The notes beneath the pieces are model-generated. The model had not been told where the DNA came from, did no database searches, and worked only from the letters and a program-made list of their open reading frames with translations. From the NCBI RefSeq assembly GCF_019320115.1, contig NC_089591.1, forward strand, positions 58,951,702 to 59,015,701: DNA of 64,000 bases. Reading direction: 5' to 3'. Positions within the stretch are counted from its first letter, which is position 1; every line of letters begins with the position of its first letter. Source of the DNA: Miscanthus floridulus. Lineage: Eukaryota; Streptophyta; Magnoliopsida; Poales; Poaceae. The position numbers were made by a program, and so were the translations under genes. Below, piece after piece: positions 22,702 through 34,796 of this stretch.

Positions 22702-23837
22702 ATATTCTCGAGCATAGTGGCCTTCCTTGCCACACTTGAAACAAGCACCAGGCTTGTTCTCCTGTCCCAAATGAAGTGGGACCTGCTGTCCCTGGGGCTG
22801 CTGAGGTTGCACCTACTGAGTAGGTGCACGATACTAAGTGGAAGGTGCCTAAAAGGTCTGCTGAGGCTGTCAAAACGAATGTCTTCCCGAGGACTGATAG
22901 GGCACCCGCCTAACAACCTACACCTTCTATGCCTGGAGGTGACTAGAAGACCCAGTAGCCACCTGCTTGCACTTCCATTCTACCTGAGAGTCATGCTGCA
23001 ATCCCTCCATGGCAATAGCAACGTTCATCATCGCCCCAAAGGTATGGTAGTTTCCTGTATATAACTCCTTCTGTAAGATGAAAGAGGTCATGATAAAAAT
23101 GGTCTCTCTTCTTCTCATCTGTATCAACAGGAGTCCCAGCATACTATGACAAGTGGTTGAACTTGTTCACATAGTCCATCATGGACATGCTTCCTTGCCT
23201 CAAGTCTAGAAATTCTGTCAACTTTCTGTTTAGAACACCAGCAGGAATGTAATACTCTCTGAATGCCGCAGTGAACTCCTGCTAGGTCACCCGACGATCT
23301 GTCGGCTGCATGGCATTAAATGTGTCCCACCATGCACTAGTAGATCCCAACAGCTGCTGCGCCGCAAAGCGCACTTTCTGCTCATCAGTTACGATGAGCA
23401 GTAGAAACTTTTGCTCTAGAATGCGAAGCCAATGCTCCACATCTAAAGGCTTAGCCATGGGCGTGAAAGTGGGTGGTGTATCTTTAAGAAATCCTGATAA
23501 GAGCAGGGTCCCTCAGGACCGTGGGCACCACCCTGTTCCCATTATTTCCCCCGTGGCCTCCACGGGCGAAGCCACCGATAGCCTGTGCCAACAGTTCCAT
23601 GGCATGGGCTGACTCGCGACGAGCAGCCAACATCTCCATCATCATCTCCGCATGAGTCATTGGAGGTGGTGGTGGCGGAGGAGGAGGAGCCAGAAGTGGG
23701 GCCTCATGGCTCTCTCCATTGTCGTTCCCATTGCCTCGGCCACTTTCACCTTGGCCTTCGCCAAGGCCATGGTCCGCTCCAACACTGGTGCTCCCACGAC
23801 CGGACCTCAAGTTCATATGAAAATAGATAGGAACCAA
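22702..23837 (-). pseudogene. Gag with damaged zinc knuckle (Tekay)
   Basis: The frame at 23837-23484 holds the Gly/Pro-rich gag N terminus (polyproline run, then EMLAARRESAHAMELL). Downstream frames retain pieces of the gag core with several stops. The CCHC knuckle at 22702-22743 reads CFKCGKEGHYAREY, so the last zinc ligand Cys is replaced by Tyr. Confidence 0.7.
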
Positions 23838-24271
23838 CCATTTAGGACAACCCTCTAGATTAGGAATAAGAGATTAGAGAAATGATAGGATATTTATTAA
23901 AGCATTCTTTTAGTTCATCCTATCAATTTACTAATCCAATTATACGTGTAGGGGAGTTTAGTTTAAACAATATTCTCTTATCATGATATATGCATTGGCC
24001 TGTATATTCACTCAAGCCAGAATATAGCGGCATTTGCAAAATTTTTGGCACATCACACACTCACTTTCTGTATGCCAAATATTTTCTTACGCAACGTAAG
24101 TTAGTGTACCTGCAGAAAACTAATTAGATAAAACCAGTGCCGCTATCCTAGATAGACCATATTGCTAGGGCTTATACTTATTTACATAATTTATCGCATT
24201 CTACTTTTCACAAAACTTTTATTGGTTGAATTTTAGGTTTTTGAAAGGGTGATGAAACTCATAGGCTTATT

Positions 24272-24289
24272 ATTGGCTCTGGTACCAAC
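24272..24289 (-). other. Tekay primer binding site
   Basis: The minus strand reads TTGGTACCAGAGCC directly after the 5' LTR end (...CTACCACA at 24290). It resembles the initiator tRNA-Met complement TGGTATCAGAGC with one change. Confidence 0.65.
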
Positions 24290-27200
24290 TGTGGTAGAAC
24301 CGCCCGAAATAACACGCTTATGGAGGCGCTTGTCTTCCACTAGACATTAAGCACCCCGAGAGCGAGCTACATCGGGCGGATTCCATCAAGCACACCCCAA
24401 GGGAGAGCTCGAATAATCCACATTTTCCCCCAAGGATCCAACAATGAGAACGAGTTACAATACTTAGTCCATTTCATCCATCCAGAATTCTTAAAAGATA
24501 TATTATTACAGTACCAAATTCAGAGTGCGGAAATTTAACAGGGGAATGAAAAGAAACATCTATCGATAATACATAAGGATCCATCTATGCCCACCAGAAG
24601 AATCCTTCACACAACGGCTACTCCTTAAGCAGTACCTACAATAGGGGTAAATAAACCCTGAGTACACAATATACTCGCAAGACTTATCCGACTAGTGCGA
24701 ATAATTTCCCGACTCCGAGGAAAATGATAAGCTTTATGGTTTGCTGGGTTTTTCTTTTGCAGAAAGCAATACTAATAGTGAATCCTTATTTTTGTTATTA
24801 TTAGCAGTCATAATTATTTCATTATCTAGCCATTCTATGTAAGCACATGTTCTACTTTCAAGCAGGAGTTGAGCAAACAGTTCCATTTCACCACCTTTCA
24901 TCTTTCAGTTCTTACTACGATGCTAGAGTGTAGACAAGTCATACCAATACGGCGGTGATTTGCGAATCAATGAGTCCAGCTGAATACCCCAAAACACACG
25001 CCTCGCTTATACCTCAGGCATAAGCAGAACCAACCCACCACTCTCCTATCACGGGGTCCAGGTCCCCATCTAAATTTGGATCCAAGCCCCTACTCCTGAG
25101 TCCCAGACTCAGTGCGGTGCTTAGACATCCACCATCCCCACCTCCCATCAGTCGGTCCAGAAAGAGCCAAAACCCATGACAAGAGAGCAACAAGTCTTCC
25201 CTGCGCCCATACCCAAGTATGTGTTTAGGATAATAAATCCGTGACTTGTCTAGAGTCCATTGCAACGGCCGGTCCTTAACCGACATAGATAGGGAAAAAG
25301 TGTAACCAAGCTATGCCATGTTGGCCACAGGACACAACCTCTTACACCCACCAAGACCCAAACCATATCCCTGTTCGGTCTCCATTTTCCTTTCCACTAT
25401 TTTATCATTAGTGATCATAATAATCACCTATTGTGAGTAATAGCAGGTTACTCACGCTACTAACATCCTGAGCATAGCAACTACATGACCTATGCTAGTA
25501 GGACTCATAGGTAGGTATATCTATGCAGGTAGTTTTCATAAAATGCATGTAACGTAAATGCACATAATATATATATTCAGTGATCATTAAAAATAAGGGT
25601 TATGCACCAGGGCATGCCTTGGACAGGCGGGGTATCAACAAAGTCAGCAACTGAAGGCTCCTGGGCTCCCTCCTATACCAGAATCTCCTCCTCGTACTTC
25701 TCAACGATCTCCTTGTACTCCTGATCGTCTGCATGCATGAAGTCTACCAACTCGTTATCTACATGCATAAAATGATGATGCAACACTTAATAATATGGCA
25801 ACAACAATTCTTAAAATAAAATACATCTGTCAAGCTACTAAACTAGCTCTACCGACTAATATGCTAAGTTGCCTATCATTTCCACTAAACAAGTATGAAC
25901 ATTTCATGTATTAACTTAGCAACTAAAGGCATCCCTATTCTTAATATCGATTTACTCTATATATGATAAAACAAGGAGTACTAGCTACTCTATTTATCAA
26001 CCTACTCTAGGATTACAAAAATTATAGTGAGCCCATAATAATCTAATGAACCTACTGTAAAAATTTCATGGCTAAAATTATCAATTTGCCACAAAAATTC
26101 CTACAAATATTAAGCTAAATAATACTAAGCTTTCCTAAATGAATTAATGAATCTATCATTATCATAGCTAACTGTAAACTAACTACACCAATAGATAGAT
26201 AACATTTTTGTGAACCTAACAAATTTTGTTTCACTATTTTTAGACACCTACAACATTTACTATCATTTTCCAAAGATCAACTCATAATTCAAATTAGAAA
26301 AGCATCTACTAATTCCCTAGAAAAAGAAAACTGAATTCAACCACCGGCGCGGCCCATGCGGGCGCGGCCCAACCGCGCGACAGCGGCCCGCGATGGGAAG
26401 GCCCACGCGCCTCGGCTATTTTGCGAAAACGTCCTTGACCTATCGACGAATCACCCTGAGACCCACGACACTATTCCTATAGTCAGCTATTTTATGGATA
26501 AGCCCTCGAAACAAACTGTCTTTACCACAACCACGTCCTTGGGCACCCGTGCGCGCACCGACGTGGCGACGCTGGCACAGGGCGGTCACGCTGGCTATCC
26601 TAGCCCCTCTCCACCCCCGATAGCGAGTCGATGCTCACCTTGATGCGAATGCGAGGCGATGGGAGGTGAAGCGGTGAACAGATACGTGGTCCCGAGGTCC
26701 CTCCACGGCGGCGGACCTCCTGCAGCGGCGGCGGCCATGTTCCCGTGAGCTCAGGCACAACCGAGACTAAAGGACTAGAGGACGGGCATCAACAACTCAC
26801 CCAGAACCTACCTGACGTGATGGCTTGACTGGGACGGGACAAGTAAGTCCGGCCATGGCAAACACGGCGACGGCCGTGGTGACGCGACCGCGTCAACGGC
26901 GCTAGGCAGGCAGTAGCAGTGAAACTTGGGGTGCGCACGGGGTGGAGGACTGTGAGGCAAGACTAGAGGCGCAACCAATTGGGCTCGGGAGAACTAGACG
27001 GGTATTGCCCACGGCAACGACATCTAAGCCTTTAATGGCGCATTGGCGGGCGTCGGCTCTAAATTGGAGCTTGTCAAGGTACGACACGGTACGGTGCGGG
27101 GCCGGTTGGCTAACTGGCTAGAAGACGAAGCCGGACGCGCGTTGAATTAAAAGGACACGACCTCACCATGCCGGATTGAAGGCGCGTCCAGGGTGGCCCG

Positions 27201-28449
27201 ACAGCAGAGAAAGGAGGGGAAGAGAAGGGAACGGGGTCCGGCTACTGGCCCGAGCCTTGGCGGGACGTGATGACCGCACCCGAGCAGTCATTGTGAGCCA
27301 GTGCAGTCAGGAGAGGGGCACACCCGCGTGCGGGTGGTGGCAGCGCAGCCGCGCAGTCGTGGCGCCATTAAAGGCGAACGACAAGCGGTGGCCTCAGTAG
27401 GGCCACGTGCACTAAATTGCGACGACAGCGATGCAGAGGCGCAGGCAGACGCGACGGTGACCACGCGGCGCAGCAGTGTTGGGACGGCGGTGGCTCAGTG
27501 GCACAGGCAGACACGACGTAACGCTGCGGTGCAGCGATGACCCGGCGAGGCAGCCGGCCAGGCAGCGGTGGGCTAGCCAGGGCATCGAGCCCGTCAAGCG
27601 CGACAGTGCACGGCGCAGGAGTGTTCGTGCTCTGGTTGTGCAACACGGCCTAGCGTGGCAGCGGCGATGCGAAGCCAGTGCGATGGTGCCAGGTGAGCAG
27701 AGCCAGCACGGAGCGACGCGACAGCCACCAGAGCATCGGCAGCGACGTCAGCGGCAGTGCACAACGCAGCATTGGGGAGGAGCAGCTGCGCGCCAGGGTA
27801 GCCAGCCACCGGGACCAGCTGGGCGTGGCCAGACACGCACGTGCACGGCCGGCGCGCCGTCAACGGCATAGGAGCATGGTGACCGCGTCCACGCGCGGAA
27901 CTCGGCTCAAAACGTGCCATGCACGCTTTTTTAAAGCGTCCCAAAAACCCAATTCGATGATTCAATTGCTAAACCACCTATTTCATACTCGAGAGGGCAT
28001 GTTAAGCTACTAAAACCAGCCCTAATACCCCATCACACCTTAACCCGATTATTCTACAAAAATTGTCAAACTTGTCCTTGTCAAACCACTTTTCAAACTT
28101 ACGAAATCGACTAAGTCCTGATCGGATTCGCGTCAAATTCGATTTCCAAGCTATTCGGTATACTAGCTAGCAAATTCCCTTCGCGGCCTCAAGTATTTCA
28201 TCGTCACCTACCCGGTTTGTACTTCTAACTTTACTAAAATTCGGTATATGCGTTCTATAGTATTTTTGCTTAATAAAAATTGATTTAGAACCCTAAGTAA
28301 TATAACTTGACTATGAAATGTAATTTTCGTTTCGTGTTTCCGACGATCGTTTCAAGTTATAGAAATTGATTTACACACTATTTTACATACACTATCACAT
28401 AAACATAATCCCATACAATGTTTTAGCAAAAGATTTACAGTGTAACACT
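24290..28449 (-). repeat. Tekay 5' LTR (about 4.16 kb)
   Basis: It matches 14954-19185 throughout. The outer edge is imperfect: the sequence follows the other LTR to GTGTAACAC and then departs, so about a dozen terminal bases (AAGGGTGTTACA in the other copy) are missing or replaced. Confidence 0.8.
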
Positions 28450-28451
28450 GA

Positions 28452-28540
28452 GCCGTCGCCTATAGTGTCTCTGGTGATCCTAGAGCTATAAAGGGATTGC
28501 AACGTACCCGTCGCCTAGAGCCTCTCTGGTGATCTCTCCA
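28452..28540 (+). repeat. Local duplication at the Tekay insertion site
   Basis: CCGTCGCCTATAGTGTCTC and CCGTCGCCTAGAGCCTCTC occur in tandem about 55 bp apart. CCTAGAGCTATAAAGGGATT is related to CCTAGAGCCATAAAGGGACA on the left flank (14920-14945). The retroelement inserted into a small tandem repeat. Confidence 0.5.
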
Positions 28541-29095
28541 AGGACACGTCTTCGTATTTGTGTAACGTTCTTGGTTAGTTGTGTACAGGTGGAGTGAGTG
28601 TGGTGTGCATATGTGCGGTGTAGGTGCATGTTTGTATATAAACAGGTGCTACAGCTGTATCTAGACGAGAGGTGTCAAAAAGAAGTGGATGTGCTGTGTG
28701 GAGGGCAGGGCGTGTTGTTTTGTTTGCCCGTTGGATGACTTAATTACGTTGCTAGAATGCTAGTGTTTTTTTTCTTTTAATTTTCCAATATAGAAAGCCT
28801 CCTAGTACAACTTGCATTCTAGCAAATATAACATATTTTATCATAAAAAATAGGAACATGCACAGTTCGTTAGTTAAAAAACATAGTTTTATTTAATAAT
28901 AACGAACCGAGTTCGGTTTAATAAGGAGTCAACCAAAGGCAGTCCGTTTTTTTTTTGACAACATCAAAGGCAGCCCGTTAAACCAGGGGCTCAAAGAACT
29001 CCTTGCCTGCGGCGACTCCTACTACGAGTCGAGCAGTAGGCGCAGGGCCCACCTGCAGCGGCAGAGAGTGGGAACTCGATCCTTGCCCCGCCCAC
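28541..29095. other. Upstream region of the first PsbQ-domain gene
   Basis: No gene. GT-rich and AT-rich sequence ends in a GC-rich proximal promoter from about 28980. Possible cis elements cannot be assigned with confidence. Confidence 0.35.
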
Positions 29096-29102
29096 CGCCA
29101 CG

Positions 29103-29111
29103 TCTATATAA
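29103..29111 (+). promoter_or_regulatory. TATA box of PsbQ-domain gene 1
   Basis: TCTATATAACC is a good plant TATA match and is followed by GC-rich, likely transcribed sequence from about 29135. The distance to the proposed first exon and its donor at 29310/29311 (GAGAG then GTACAG) is reasonable. Confidence 0.5.
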
Positions 29112-29134
29112 CCACACCACCGGACATGGACGGC

Positions 29135-29310
29135 TACAGCCCGAGTAGAAAGAGCGAACCCACGGGGTCTGTAAATCCATCCGTAGGCGATTGAGTGAAC
29201 AAAGAGTCCGCCCCCTCCCCTCCCCTTTTACGGGCGCTGTCACGCAAGCGGCGCAGCGCAGGAGAGCCCAGCCAGGAGGTGAAACTGGTGGCGAGGAGAG
29301 ACCGCGAGAG
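29135..29310 (+). other. Proposed 5'-UTR exon of PsbQ-domain gene 1
   Basis: GC-rich, starts just after the TATA box and ends at a plausible donor (GAGAG|GTACAG). An ATG at 29126 opens only a ~22-codon frame, so no long coding sequence is visible here. The proposed intron would run 29311-32040, about 2.7 kb. Confidence 0.4.
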
Positions 29311-30316
29311 GTACAGACACCAGGCCTTGCCCTGTTCCGTTCCTCTTGCTTTATTTTTGTCCCCTCTCTCTGGCTTAGTTAGCAGTACTAGCTTCGCTTC
29401 AGTTTGGATCTTTTGGTAATAAATTGCGGCCGCAATCAACAACAGCAGCGGAGCGCCGGAGCCGCATGAAGGGAAATCGTTAGGGCCGCCGTAAAGGCAG
29501 GACAGGAATAGAATAGAACAAGGCACTGTTTGTTTTCTGGGCTCTTAAACTAGTGAAGCTGCGCTGCTTCGGATGCATCGATCGGGCTTTCGAATAAATT
29601 GGAAAAGGAAGCGACTTTTTTCCTTTCCGTTTGGGGGGCTCGAGCTTCTCGCCACTGTGAAGAAACAAGGGTAGTTATCTAATCTTATCGCTGTCGTTGG
29701 TTAAATTCCTCCCCCCTCCTTTTTTTTTTTGTCTGGGGGAGATGAGGGAGCATCGGATTTGAGTTGAGTCGGCGCTCACTGGGATTGGTAATGCAGGGGG
29801 GAATCTGATATTGCTCTGTCTTCTTCCCCATCCCCCAGCTTCTCTTGGGAGCGGTTCGTTCGGATCGCATGCGCCTTTGGTGTTGATCGATCGGCATAAC
29901 CTTTGAGAACTTTTGGCCTTCGCCGTTTCTCTCGCCTTGCTCGGATTGTGTGTCTCCATCCGACGCACAATGCGCTGCATCTTCCTCGCTTTTTCTTTCC
30001 TGTTCTGAAGAAACCCCAAAGTTCCCTTCTTGGATTGAAATGTTCTTCACGAGGAAGTAAGGAGGGCCCCAAATGGATTCTTTTACTCTAGAAATAAATA
30101 TCCCCGGACAGAAAAGCGTACCTACTCTTAAATTCCTCCTCGGGTCAACGGGTTTCGTTTTGTCTCTGCAAGTTGATGGGAGGAGACACCTGTCCTCCCC
30201 TCTTTACTTGTCCGGTTCCACTTGTTCCATTCCTAACGCAGTTACCCTTCAGCCATCCACAATGCCATCACTTATCTGCAAACTCCTGATGAACATGCTA
30301 CATCCATTTTCCTGTA

Positions 30317-30568
30317 GGGGCGCGTTTAGTTCGGCACTTTGCATAGTGCACGATTCACGTCGTAGCATTTTGCTTGTATTTGTGAATTATTGTCCAAACA
30401 TTGACTAATTAGGCTTAAAAGATTCGTATCGCAAAGTTAAAGCAAACTGTGCAATTAGTTTTTTATTTCGTCTACATTTAGTACTCAATGCATGTACCGT
30501 AAATTTGATGTGACGAGGAATCTTCTTTTTGCATAGTGCATTTCTGAAGAACTAAACGATTCATTGGG
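30317..30568 (+). mobile_element. MITE related to the 36121 element
   Basis: It shares the core GATTCGT..., AAACTGTGCAATTAGTTTTT and CATTTAGTACTCAATGCATG with 36121-36364. Ends are CGTTTAGTTC and its inverse GAACTAAACG. It is diverged and lies in the proposed 5'-UTR intron. Confidence 0.6.
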
Positions 30569-32076
30569 GTGCTTGTGTGCATCGGTCAAATCCTCTATTG
30601 AATGATCTTACACCACAGCCTCAGAAAGCCTTTTCTTCTTGGGTTTCGAGATTCTCCATTCAAATCTGCCTTTTCTCTTTCGGTTTCGAGATTCTCCATT
30701 CAAATCTTCGTAGGTGTGATTTGTGAAGTCCATCTGACATATGTGGAGGCAATCGGGAAAGACAGGGAAGAAGACCAGAAATGGAATTGGGCCCTCAGCC
30801 TCCTCCAGGCCAGGCCCCCAGCTAGTCCTTTGGTTTTGGACGCTGTTTCAGTCAGCTGCTATCTGTCCCCGTCCTCCCACTGTTATCCGAACGGAAACAG
30901 CGACCCAGGAAAATGGAATTAAAATGGAAACTAGGCCCCACACCTCAGCTGCTCATTGGACACGCATCCATTTAGAGTTTTCTTGAAAGGCACGGGGTGG
31001 TGGATAGGAGAGGAAAACAAAGCTTGAGTTGGTCATTTATGCTGTTGAGCCAAAATTGAGGTCAAAACAGAGGCAGACATAACTAGGGTTTTGTTTGGTA
31101 TTAACATCTCGGTCTTTCAGAAGGCAATTTTATACTAAATAAAATCTGGAAGCTTTGACAATTGTCCCTTAGAAATAGTCCCTATCTGCAATATGGGATA
31201 CCTAGTGTGAAAGCATTGTTTCTCCAAGTGCATCATATGATGCCTTTGCCCAGCTGCAAACAGAACTACTGTTTGGTTATTTAATTAGTTTCTAATTGAA
31301 GTTTCACATTGGGACTTGCAAGAAACAATGTGAGAAGTGGAGCTTGTGATTCCTTGAGTTTATCTCAGAAACATCTAATCATGGCATGACGTTTGGGAGG
31401 GTTTATGATAATTTTTAACTTTAGACGTCTGAAACTGAGTCAAAACAATCAGGAAAGCAAGTTTAAGTATTCTTTATTTTTGGCAAAGGAAGCAGTGTAG
31501 TTGAAATAGCCGCTAGATAATTTGCTTTAAAAAAGGGTTCTCTAAATAGTGAAGGCTTGGATGTTGATGTATTTGTTGTAGTTTATTTATGGGTCTGTGA
31601 GACGACTCCTTTCTTTACTCCTAAGGTTACTGAGTTCGTGATCTTTCCTGCTGCCCTCTGAATTCTTATGGTTGCAGGTTTCTAGTATATGACCACCTCA
31701 CAAATTTGCCCTCTGAGCAGTTTCTTTCTTCTTTCCTTTTTTTTCCTTAGGAACTGACCAGTTTCTTATGGTTTAAGCGATTGCCTTCTTTCTTGATCTC
31801 CAAGCCCAGGCAACGAACCCGTTGCCCAAACGTGTCTCCTTTTGTTTATCTGAGTTTGAAGAGCGTCACTGCTGACCAATCTGGTGCCTTCTCATTGACC
31901 ACTTTGCCCCTTTATACGTGGCTTCTTTTTCCTCATGCACTTGGTGATATCTGTTGCTTCTAAACATGGTCCAAGAATCGATTTTTGTTTTCACTTTGCT
32001 TGTTTCTTTGTTGCCCTCATCCTATAATTACGTGTCACAGGTCTCGATCTTCCCCATACACAGAGCGGGGGGAGCG

Positions 32077-32907
32077 ATGGACCATGAGATGGAGCAGAAG
32101 GGATGTCTCTGCCGGATCAAGAACTGCGCCATCGAGCTCTTCTCTGTGATGGAGGAGGATCTGGAGGTGGACGACGAGGACTCGTGGGACCTTGTCGGAA
32201 GGGACCTCCGGCTAAAGGCCACCTTCCTGTACATTGACATCAGCCGCGTGATCGCCTCGTGCAAGGGCGAAGAGCACAAGAAGGCGCTCACTGTCCTTGC
32301 CAACAAGTTCTTCTACTCCATGGGTGAGGTGAGGATCCTTTACCCCTCTTTTACCCTTTCATAATAAAAGCATGTTTTGGTCAATTGCAAATTCAGGGTA
32401 GTATTTGTTGAATTTAAGTGTCATGATACTCTAAGGCAAGTATTTAGTTCTTGGAGCAGGTTTTATGAACCTTTTGGATCTTCCGGATGTTTCAACACCT
32501 TTGCGCATCTTAAGCAAGTAGTACTAGTGCTTACTGACTAGGCTTAGCCAATAGAGAACTCAGGTGCATCAATTCCTCTCTTGGAGCACAGCTATTCCGA
32601 GTCAAAATTAGCTTTCGGGCAACCTTATATTATTATTATTAAATCAATGTTTGGTGGCGGTCTTTGTACATGCAGAGTAAGCTTCATGTAGGCAATTAGC
32701 ACACTTGATGTGTTGATACTGTTGATGTCTTTCTGATTACATAACAAGAGGTGCTTTCACAAATGGCAGCTGGGCGACGCAGTGGAGAGCAGAAGCCTCC
32801 CTCTGACGCAGGTGCGCTACAGCGACACCGCTGACGCACTCCGCGAGGTGGTCGCCGTCCTCGCGCCGTCCCTGCTGCAGTTCGGCCCGCATGATCCGGA
32901 GGAATAG
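32077..32907 (+). CDS. PsbQ-domain protein, PnsL3-like (gene 1)
   Basis: Two coding exons: 32077-32328 and 32770-32907, joined at GGTGAG|GTGAGG and GGCAG|CTGGGC. They give 129 residues. The product resembles the PsbQ four-helix fold, particularly PsbQ-like subunits of the chloroplast NDH complex. Blocks are DLRLKATFLYIDISRVIASC, HKKALTVLANKFFYSMGE, SLPLTQVRYSDTADALREV and a short acidic tail. In relatives such proteins sit in the thylakoid lumen. Here no transit peptide precedes the fold: the first Met in this exon lies 36 nt after a strong splice acceptor (TGTCACAG|GTCTCG at 32040/32041). The frame stays open upstream, so a missed upstream exon supplying a transit peptide is possible. The encoded region spans all four helices. 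Function in NDH or photosystem II is inference. Confidence 0.75.
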
Positions 32908-33300
32908 AGAGATCAGATGCGCCCCCTGCATTCCTGCATTCCTGCAATGCAAACGCGGTGTCGTGACGCGGACGAGAGAGCTGGATCTGATAGGATAGGA
33001 TAGCTCGATGCTCGAAACCTCCAGGACAGACGGATGACAGAAAATGCCGTGTGCGATCACCTTCACCTGTGTGGCTGTGTATACATGTCTCATATTTGGC
33101 TTGGCGTCTTCCCCCTTTGCGTTTCGCGTGCTGCCGATGCTCTGCTGCTCTCGGATCCTGTAGCCCTCTATGTGAAATGCTGCATGCTGCATACAGAGCT
33201 TCGAGGCAGATCTAAGGATGTCAGCTTTGATGCGCAGTTCAGTAAGGAGATCTAGTTCCGGTGTCGTCGAAGCACCACAATACCGCATGAATTTAACTGC
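32908..33300 (+). other. Probable 3' UTR of PsbQ-domain gene 1
   Basis: Sequence after the stop has no conserved frame. No clear AATAAA signal allows an exact end. Confidence 0.35.
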
Positions 33301-34179
33301 ATAACGTGCCCATGCTGCATTTTGCCTCCCAACTCCCGGATCCTCTTTGGTTGGGCTCTAGGATTTCGTCACCTGTCTGGAGAACGGGACGGATCGCATT
33401 AGACGCGTCCCGTGCAAGCAACGTAGGGAGCGCGTAGGCTGTGCTGGCCTCAAAACTGTCCTGATGGCTGATGTAAGCCTGGGCTCACCCGGGCTGGCCA
33501 CCACGTAGGGAGCGTAGGAGAGCCTGATCCGGAAGCGCCTGTGTATAAGCCACGAAATCCTGAAGCTACGACAACGTCGTGCACTGGTTTCTGGGACTGC
33601 TATGTAGGAGTATATATGTGTGTGTGTTTCTATCTATTCCAAGTGGATTTCTGGTCCACCTCACGCCCAAATGAACGGCGCTGCCATGCGATCCCTGCTG
33701 CGTCCTCCGTGTGCAATGGGCACTGGGCAACGGGGCAAGGAAACGAGCCGTGCCCGTGCCGTGCTGTTCTGCCGCGAGAGAACGTGGCAGCGCGCGGCGG
33801 GGGCACGACGCACGACGACACGAACGGTAGCGGAACCAGGCCTCGGCAAGGCGCGTGGGCTCGCGGCTCGCCAAATCCTACTACACTAGTGGGGGCTCTG
33901 GATCCACCTGGCTGTGCTGTTGGACCGGTTTGAGCAGCAGGTGAACGTGGCCGGCCCACTAATTGGGCTTGTGCTCTCACGGGCTGCCGTGGGCTGTACA
34001 ACACGTCTGCCGGTCCAGCCTTGACCAAGAGGGGGCCCAGTTTCCATCCACACTTTTGCGTCTCATGAAAAATGCGGTAATCATCAGGTCCGACCAGTAG
34101 ATCAAGAGTTTTCTGGTCCGATGATGCCTAATAAGTGAGGAATATCAGGCATTCAGAAGTAATGAAAAGAGGCTCTAGA
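33301..34179. other. Intergenic, no gene supported
   Basis: Mixed GC-rich sequence. Overlapping frames at 33541-34028 on both strands are compositional and show no family motif. Confidence 0.35.
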
Positions 34180-34405
34180 CGGACATACCCTGCCGGATGG
34201 TGTGGTGTCGAAGAAGGACATGGGCGCGTGCAAGATGTTGTTGAGGATTTCCTTGAAGAATTTGTTGGCGCTCTCGAGACCCAGGTGATCAGGAACGACC
34301 ATGCCAACATAAGCACCACCGAGGCTGCAGCCATGATGGTGTAAATCCGGATGAATTGAGAGGTCGCCATTCTCGTCGCCGGAGATCTCGTAGGCCAGGC
34401 CAGTG
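34180..34405 (-). pseudogene. ABCC (MRP-type) transporter exon fragment
   Basis: The minus strand encodes part of the second membrane domain of an ABCC/MRP transporter. It reads [11 protein letters not shown], then [20 protein letters not shown], then after a frameshift [16 protein letters not shown] and [11 protein letters not shown]. These proteins pump glutathione and other conjugates, usually into the vacuole. At least two frame changes exist. The exon ends at a recognisable donor (GGCAGG|GTATGT), so the fragment is copied from genomic DNA rather than mRNA. Everything else of the gene is missing. Confidence 0.7.
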
Positions 34406-34659
34406 GCGGGCCCAGGATCTGAGACCAGGGTAGTCCTATTAAAAAAATCTCATGTGTAATACTATAAAATCCCAATAAAAAGTTCGACAAACATAGCTAT
34501 AAATTAACCAAATTATGATAATACATTTAAAAGGTTGAAAACTTACATAAATACTTCCTCCATACTGGTAAAGAAAGTCGTTTATGATATGATTTAGCAT
34601 ACCAAAGAGTGATTAATTAAAAGGTATTTTTCCTAGTTTTTCCTTATTAAATAGGGTTG
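34406..34659. other. Repeat-like AT-rich stretch
   Basis: 34540-34650 begins with TACTTCCTCCATACTGG, like one end of a Stowaway element, but no partner end was found. Confidence 0.3.
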
Positions 34660-34760
34660 CGGGTATCATCTATCCAACAAACTTTCGTAGCTGGACTGGT
34701 AAGAGCGCTACAACCCAAGGCAGGAGGTCCCCGGTCCGATCCCTCTCAGGAGCGTTATTA
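34660..34760 (+). repeat. tRNA-like SINE head
   Basis: GTAGCTGGACTGGTAAGAGC followed by GGTCCCCGGTCCGATCCC resembles the A and B boxes of a tRNA-derived pol III promoter. No paired acceptor stem is visible, so it is more like a SINE head than a tRNA gene. Confidence 0.4.
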
Positions 34761-34796
34761 TTTTGAAGAGCTCGTGGATTTGGAAGCCAGAAGGGG

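Larger units (their letters stand above)
14954..28451 (-). mobile_element. Ty3/gypsy chromovirus, Tekay (Del) clade, degenerate
   Basis: A 13.5-kb minus-strand LTR retrotransposon: 5' LTR at 24290-28449, internal region 19186-24289 and 3' LTR at 14954-19185. Domain order is gag, zinc knuckle, protease, RT, RNase H, integrase, chromodomain. A C-terminal chromodomain with this order and very long LTRs points to Tekay/Del. Flanks read CCCGT on the left (14949-14953) and GCCGT on the right (28452-28456), a 5-bp duplication with one mismatch. The two LTRs differ at roughly 8% of positions in the ~290 bp I compared by eye, mostly transitions, so the insertion is old. Every long domain contains stops or frameshifts, so it cannot move by itself. 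Confidence 0.85.

Noticed and set aside
33541..34028. Overlapping long frames after PsbQ-domain gene 1
   Set aside because: Present on both strands, no motif, no splice or promoter context.
34690..34760. Possible tRNA gene
   Set aside because: A- and B-box-like motifs are present but no acceptor stem or plausible anticodon arm can be drawn.
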